Part shown: positions 32,701-38,034 of the stretch, in pieces
Layout of the letters: each line of letters starts with the position of its first letter
Numbering within the stretch: the stretch's first letter is position 1
Source: Flavobacterium sp.
GTDB lineage: Bacteria > Bacteroidota > Bacteroidia > Flavobacteriales > Flavobacteriaceae
Assembly: GCA_014377455.1 (NCBI GenBank)
Contig: JACMPO010000110.1
Coordinates: forward strand, 1 to 38,034
Direction of reading: 5' to 3'
Length of the DNA: 38,034 nucleotides
Notes under the pieces: generated by a model
What the model saw: only the letters and a program-made list of their open reading frames with translations
Databases searched by the model: none
What the model was told of the DNA's origin: nothing
Made by a program: the position numbers and the translations under genes

Positions 32701-33954
32701 ATGATTTTAGAAATGAAAGTCCCATCACCGGGAGAATCGATAAAAGAAGTTGAAATTGCAACTTGGTTAGTAAAAAATGGCGATTATGTAGAAAAAGACC
32801 AAGCAATTGCCGAGGTTGATTCTGATAAAGCAACTCTGGAATTACCAGCAGAAGCAAGTGGAATTATTACTCTTAAAGCAGAAGAAGGTGATGCAGTTGC
32901 AGTTGGAGCTGTAATCTGCTTAATCGATACTAGTGTAACAAAACCAGGCGTGACTGAAAGTCCTAAAACCGAAAGCGTAAAAGTTGCAGAAACTAAAGTT
33001 CCAGAAACCAAAGTAGTTGAGGCACCTAAAACTGATGTTATTGCCGAAACTCCAAAAACATCTGAGAAAACTTATGCCACTGGAAGTCCTTCGCCAGCAG
33101 CACGAAAAATATTAGACGAAAAAAATATAAGTCCAGCAGATATTATAGGTTCTGGAAAAAGTGGTAGAATAACTACCGAAGATGCCCTAAATGCAATTCC
33201 ATCCATGGGAACACCAACTGGAGGAAATCGAAGTTCAGAACGCACCAAACTTTCAATGTTGCGCCGTAAAGTTGCCGAACGATTAGTTGTTGCAAAAAAT
33301 GAAACTGCCATGTTAACAACCTTTAATGAGGTAAACATGACGCCTATTAATACCATCAGAAATCAATATAAAGAAGAGTTTAAAACCAAACATGGCGGTT
33401 TAGGATTGGGTTATATGTCGTTTTTTACAAAAGCAGTTACGCGCGCTTTGCAATTATTTCCAGATGTAAATTCGATGATGGATGGTGATTATAAAGTTGC
33501 TTTTGACTTTGCAGATATTTCAATTGCAGTATCAGGTCCTAAAGGATTAATGGTTCCTGTAGTTAGAAATGCGGAATTGTTAACTTTTAGAGGCATCGAA
33601 GCTGAAATAAAACGCTTAGCATTAAGAGCTCGTGACGGTCAAATTAGTGTTGATGATATGACTGGTGGAACTTTTACAATTACAAACGGTGGTGTTTTTG
33701 GAAGTATGTTAAGTACACCTATTATTAATCCGCCACAATCTGGAATTTTAGGAATGCATAATATTATTGAGCGACCAATTGCGGTAAATGGCAAAGTAGA
33801 AATTCACCCGATGATGTATGTGGCGCTTTCTTACGATCACCGAATTATTGATGGTAGAGAATCCGTTGGATTTTTAGTAGCAGTAAAAGAAGCACTTGAA
33901 AATCCACTGGAATTGTTAATGAGTGGCAATGCTAAAAAGACATTAGAATTATAG
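32701..33954 (+). CDS. odhB: Dihydrolipoyllysine-residue succinyltransferase (E2 of 2-oxoglutarate dehydrogenase)
   Basis: This 417-residue protein forms the core of the 2-oxoglutarate dehydrogenase complex. The lipoyl domain has the modified lysine Lys43 in [15 protein letters not shown] flexible Lys/Pro/Thr-rich linker covers about 80-125. The E1/E3-binding domain covers about 129-163 ([20 protein letters not shown]). The catalytic domain ends with [15 protein letters not shown], which holds the active-site His and Asp. It pairs with sucA upstream. No exact -7 box is seen in front of it, so read-through from sucA is likely. A terminator shared with the next gene follows. Confidence 0.95.
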   Translation: MILEMKVPSPGESIKEVEIATWLVKNGDYVEKDQAIAEVDSDKATLELPAEASGIITLKAEEGDAVAVGAVICLIDTSVTKPGVTESPKTESVKVAETKVPETKVVEAPKTDVIAETPKTSEKTYATGSPSPAARKILDEKNISPADIIGSGKSGRITTEDALNAIPSMGTPTGGNRSSERTKLSMLRRKVAERLVVAKNETAMLTTFNEVNMTPINTIRNQYKEEFKTKHGGLGLGYMSFFTKAVTRALQLFPDVNSMMDGDYKVAFDFADISIAVSGPKGLMVPVVRNAELLTFRGIEAEIKRLALRARDGQISVDDMTGGTFTITNGGVFGSMLSTPIINPPQSGILGMHNIIERPIAVNGKVEIHPMMYVALSYDHRIIDGRESVGFLVAVKEALENPLELLMSGNAKKTLEL

Positions 33955-33970
33955 TAAAAACATAATAACT

Positions 33971-34008
33971 AAAAATCCCAAACTCTTTGAAAAGAATTTG
34001 GGATTTTT
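33971..34008. terminator. Bidirectional terminator between odhB and the barrel gene
   Basis: AAAAATCCCAAA (33971-33982) pairs with TTTGGGATTTTT (33997-34008), with further pairing inside the loop. A and T runs at the two ends allow use on both strands. Confidence 0.88.
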
Positions 34009-34029
34009 GATTTATAAGTAAAATTAATT

Positions 34030-34818
34030 TTATTGTAAATAATAAATATATCCAAAATTAAACCATCCTAACCAATCATTTGCTCTATTTTCAGGATACA
34101 CTCTTGGATCTGGACTTAAACCGTCAACTAGGTTTGAAAAGTAATATTGAAACCTTAAATCCACCATCAAATCAGACAAAGGCGTTAATTTATATCTTGT
34201 CCCAACGCTTGTAACAACCGACCAAGTAGTACCACCACGTGTATCAAAAGCTCCAATATATTTAACTGGAGTTGGACCAGGAAGCGTCCCTAAGCCATCA
34301 CCTAAATCAGAATATGCTTTTGGAGTATAAAAACTAAACTGACCACCAAGACTAATAAAAGGAGCAAAACTTCCTACTCGTGCAGTAAAATCTCTAATAC
34401 TAAAAGGGAAAAATTCTAATTGCATACCTATGTTTGTAACGGCAGTACTTCCGTGCATTGCTCTTAACTGTTTTGCAATTAATGAAGTCTTACTTGGGTC
34501 AACATATTGTCCGTAATGTTTCAAATTTGTTTTATTGTACGAAAGTTCACTGCGCAACTTGAAATGATCATTAAAATAAGTTTCTGGTGTATAACAATTA
34601 CATTCTGCCTTATATGCAAAGTTAAGATAGTGAACAATTCCAATTCCATATCCCGTATTCCCGGCATTGGTTGCAAAATTGTGTCGCTCTCCATAATCAG
34701 ATTGAAAAGCTACTGGACCAACAATAACGCCTATTTCATGAGAGAAACCGAACTGAGCAACTGCATTGTTAGTAATTCCAATAAATAATAAAAGTGTTAC
34801 AAATATAAACTTATTCAT
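34030..34818 (-). CDS. THC0290_0291-like outer-membrane protein
   Basis: This 262-residue protein has a signal peptide (MNKFIFVTLLLFIGITNNAV, cleaved after AQ) and a predicted beta-barrel ending FGYIYYLQ. It opens with GFSHEIGVIVGPVAFQSDYG and has aromatic strands such as PFISLGGQFSFYTP and DLRFQYYFSN. It resembles the flavobacterial family I know as THC0290_0291, whose function is unknown. The ATG at 34816-34818 starts the signal peptide and follows a -7 box; the longer ORF start at 34866 lies upstream of that box. Cys residues in AECNCYTPE may form a disulfide. Confidence 0.75.
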   Translation of the reverse strand: MNKFIFVTLLLFIGITNNAVAQFGFSHEIGVIVGPVAFQSDYGERHNFATNAGNTGYGIGIVHYLNFAYKAECNCYTPETYFNDHFKLRSELSYNKTNLKHYGQYVDPSKTSLIAKQLRAMHGSTAVTNIGMQLEFFPFSIRDFTARVGSFAPFISLGGQFSFYTPKAYSDLGDGLGTLPGPTPVKYIGAFDTRGGTTWSVVTSVGTRYKLTPLSDLMVDLRFQYYFSNLVDGLSPDPRVYPENRANDWLGWFNFGYIYYLQ

Positions 34819-34846
34819 CTGAGGAAAGATTTTTTTCAATTGTTGA

Positions 34847-34854
34847 CAAATATA
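34847..34854 (-). promoter_or_regulatory. -7 box of the THC0290_0291-like gene
   Basis: TAtaTTTG on the minus strand, 28 bp before the chosen ATG. Confidence 0.5.
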
Positions 34855-34970
34855 TAAAAATAGCATTCAGTTTTAAAATAAAATCAAAAAATACTTAATG
34901 ATATACGAATAAAACGATAAATAGATTTGAATAGAAGCTATAATTCTACAAAAAGATATAAAAAAATATC

Positions 34971-36427
<1,457 letters not shown>

Positions 36428-36450
36428 ATAATAGGTAAGTAATTAAATTT

Positions 36451-36485
36451 AAACCTTCTAGCTGTAAAAAGTTAGAAGGTTTTTA
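36451..36485. terminator. Bidirectional terminator between gdhA and hflX
   Basis: AAACCTTCTA (36451-36460) pairs with TAGAAGGTTT (36473-36482), with two further inner pairs. TTTT follows on the plus strand, and an A/T-rich run lies on the other side. Confidence 0.85.
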
Positions 36486-36489
36486 TTTT

Positions 36490-37713
36490 TTAATCAACTT
36501 CAATATCTTTAAAATCAGGATACAAAAATTTATTATAAGGGAAACGGGAAATGTGTATTTCGCGTACCATATCATAAACGCGTTCTCGAAATTCATCGAA
36601 ATTCTGTTTTTGGATAGCCGAAACAAAAAGAGCATTTTCAGCACCTACATTGCTCATCCAGGTTTGCTTCCATTCATTTAAAGTATAATGCTTTGTGGTT
36701 TTTTCGGTAATTAAATCATCCTCATCTATAGTCAAATTAGTAAACGCATCAATTTTGTTAAACACCATCATGGTTGGTTTATTGTCACATTTTATGTCCA
36801 TTAAAATTTGATTTACCGAGTTTATATGATCTTCAAAGTCAGGATGTGAAATATCTACAACATGCAGTAGTAAATCTGCTTCTCTAACTTCGTCTAGAGT
36901 GCTTTTGAATGAATCTATAAGTTGTGTTGGCAATTTTCTGATAAATCCAACGGTATCCGAAAGTAAAAAAGGTAAGTTTCCAATAACTACTTTTCGAACC
37001 GTTGTATCTAGAGTTGCAAAAAGTTTATTTTCGACAAAAACATCACTTTTACTAATAACATTCATTAAAGTAGATTTCCCAACATTTGTATAACCAACAA
37101 GTGCAACACGAACCAAAGCGCCACGGTTACCTCGTTGAACCGACATTTGTTTATCGATAGTTTTTATTTTATCTTTCAATAAAGCTATTCTGTCTCTTAC
37201 AATTCGGCGGTCGGTTTCGATTTCTGTTTCTCCAGGTCCGCGCAATCCAATACCTCCTTTTTGACGTTCAAGATGCGTCCACAAACCCGAAAGCCGAGGC
37301 AACATATAAATACATTGTGCTAACTCTACTTGTGTTCGAGCGTAAGAAGTTTCAGCTCGCTGAGCAAAAATATCCAAAATTAAATTTGTTCGATCTAAAA
37401 TTTTGGCCTCTGCAATCACCTTGGAAATATTTTTTTGTTGTGAAGGTGATAATTCATCATCAAATATTACAGATGAAATATTGTTTTCTTTGACATAAAT
37501 AGCAATTTCATCCATTTTACCTGTACCAAGAAAAGTCTTTGGATTTGGTTTATCCATTTTTTGCCAAAATCGTTTTATGACTTCTCCGCCAGCTGTAAAC
37601 GTTAAGAATTCTAATTCATCTAAATACTCAGTTAGTTTTTCTTCTACCTGATTTTGTGTTACTATTCCAACTATTACTGTTCTTTCAAAATTTATTTTTT
37701 CTGTTTCTAACAT
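36490..37713 (-). CDS. hflX: GTPase HflX
   Basis: This 407-residue ribosome-associated GTPase is known in other bacteria to split stalled or hibernating ribosomes. The N-terminal HflX domain has FLGTGKMDEI and VIFDDELSPSQQKNI. A coiled-coil linker with the signature GGIGLRGPGETEIETDRR (153-170) follows. The G domain has G1 GYTNVGKST (207-215), G3 DTVGFIRKLP and G4 FNKID. The C-terminus ends in an acidic tail. It has a -7 box 17 bp upstream and shares a terminator with gdhA. Confidence 0.95.
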   Translation of the reverse strand: MLETEKINFERTVIVGIVTQNQVEEKLTEYLDELEFLTFTAGGEVIKRFWQKMDKPNPKTFLGTGKMDEIAIYVKENNISSVIFDDELSPSQQKNISKVIAEAKILDRTNLILDIFAQRAETSYARTQVELAQCIYMLPRLSGLWTHLERQKGGIGLRGPGETEIETDRRIVRDRIALLKDKIKTIDKQMSVQRGNRGALVRVALVGYTNVGKSTLMNVISKSDVFVENKLFATLDTTVRKVVIGNLPFLLSDTVGFIRKLPTQLIDSFKSTLDEVREADLLLHVVDISHPDFEDHINSVNQILMDIKCDNKPTMMVFNKIDAFTNLTIDEDDLITEKTTKHYTLNEWKQTWMSNVGAENALFVSAIQKQNFDEFRERVYDMVREIHISRFPYNKFLYPDFKDIEVD

Positions 37714-37729
37714 ATTATTTTTTCTAATG

Positions 37730-37737
37730 CAAATTTA
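37730..37737 (-). promoter_or_regulatory. -7 box of the hflX promoter
   Basis: TAaaTTTG on the minus strand, 16-17 bp before the hflX ATG. Confidence 0.5.
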
Positions 37738-37841
37738 TGTAATAGTAATCATATTGGATGTTGTTTGATTGTAAATAAAATGATTTGCTTTGTTAAAATA
37801 GTTAAAAAATAAAAAATGATTACTATTTTCATAAATTTTGT

Positions 37842-37849
37842 TAAATTTG
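37842..37849 (+). promoter_or_regulatory. -7 box of the last gene
   Basis: TAaaTTTG, about 50 bp before the ATG at 37901. Confidence 0.45.
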
Positions 37850-37900
37850 AAAATTATATCAATATCAAATAATTTCAATTAACATCTATAAAGTAATAAA

Positions 37901-38034
37901 ATGAAGAAAATTACATTATTAATTCTCGGATTATTGTTTTCAATTTCTGGTTATTCACAGTTGTCTTTAGAGAGTTTTGAAGGTTCAACAGGACCTGATG
38001 CTTATCCATCTACAAATTGGACCTTAGGATCTGG
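37901..38034 (+). CDS. Partial secreted protein, choice-of-anchor J-like start
   Basis: The first 44 residues of a gene run off the window edge. A signal peptide (KKITLLILGLLFSISGYSQ) is followed by LSLESFEGSTGPDAYPSTNW. This pattern, an ESFEG followed by a short gap and a P-x-x-NW segment, is common at the start of choice-of-anchor J or MAM-like modules in large secreted flavobacterial proteins. Many of these carry a C-terminal type IX secretion signal, which cannot be seen here. Confidence 0.65.
   Translation, partial: MKKITLLILGLLFSISGYSQLSLESFEGSTGPDAYPSTNWTLGS

Overview
This window looks like a chromosomal segment of a Bacteroidota bacterium of the class Flavobacteriia, close to Flavobacterium. 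The DNA is AT-rich. Promoters repeatedly match the Bacteroidota -7 box TAnnTTTG, and no strong Shine-Dalgarno sequences are seen. The gene set is typical of the group: an OmpA with thrombospondin type 3 repeats, an IPExxxVDY protein beside pyruvate kinase, an RNase III/FabF/ACP cluster, a long PurF homologue and a sucA-linked outer-membrane barrel. Most of it is housekeeping DNA. No prophage, CRISPR array, intact transposon, rRNA or tRNA was seen.

Layout. 1-1722: the start of an unidentified minus-strand gene, an array of nine 21-bp repeats, an alpha/beta hydrolase, and a dead GxxExxY gene bounded by perfect inverted repeats. 1723-8617 (minus): an AddB-like nuclease, OmpA, Kbl and an SGNH hydrolase. 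8878-9393: a lone PAS protein. 9446-13908 (minus): acpP-fabF-rnc-IPExxxVDY-pyk, with terminator-like hairpins between acpP and fabF. 14083-18168 (plus): purN, rnhA, a PfkB sugar kinase and a PurF homologue. 18169-18583: two tandem small-RNA-like units. 18584-27319: superoxide dismutase, a GNAT acetyltransferase, an AddA-like helicase-nuclease, an MBOAT/SGNH acylation pair and DinB. 27438-29580: a CYTH protein, an RlpA-like protein, a four-helix membrane protein and a beta-barrel. 29693-33954: sucA and odhB. The window ends with a THC0290_0291-like barrel, gdhA, hflX and the start of a secreted protein.

How the genes work together. The AddA-like and AddB-like proteins probably form one double-strand-break processing enzyme encoded at two loci. 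acpP/fabF serve fatty acid synthesis; purN and the PurF homologue serve purine synthesis; sucA/odhB form 2-oxoglutarate dehydrogenase, and gdhA works at the same metabolite. MBOAT plus SGNH proteins point to O-acylation of a cell-surface polymer.

The most interesting part is 18221-18526. Two tandem units each have a -7-like box, a 6-bp stem with a compensatory base-pair change, an almost identical 35-nt block and a terminator of unrelated sequence. This is good internal evidence for a duplicated structured small RNA. Other notable points are the helically phased 21-bp repeats (105-293), the GxxExxY element that supplies the hydrolase stop codon, the acpP-fabF leader hairpins, and a recurring 12-bp palindrome.
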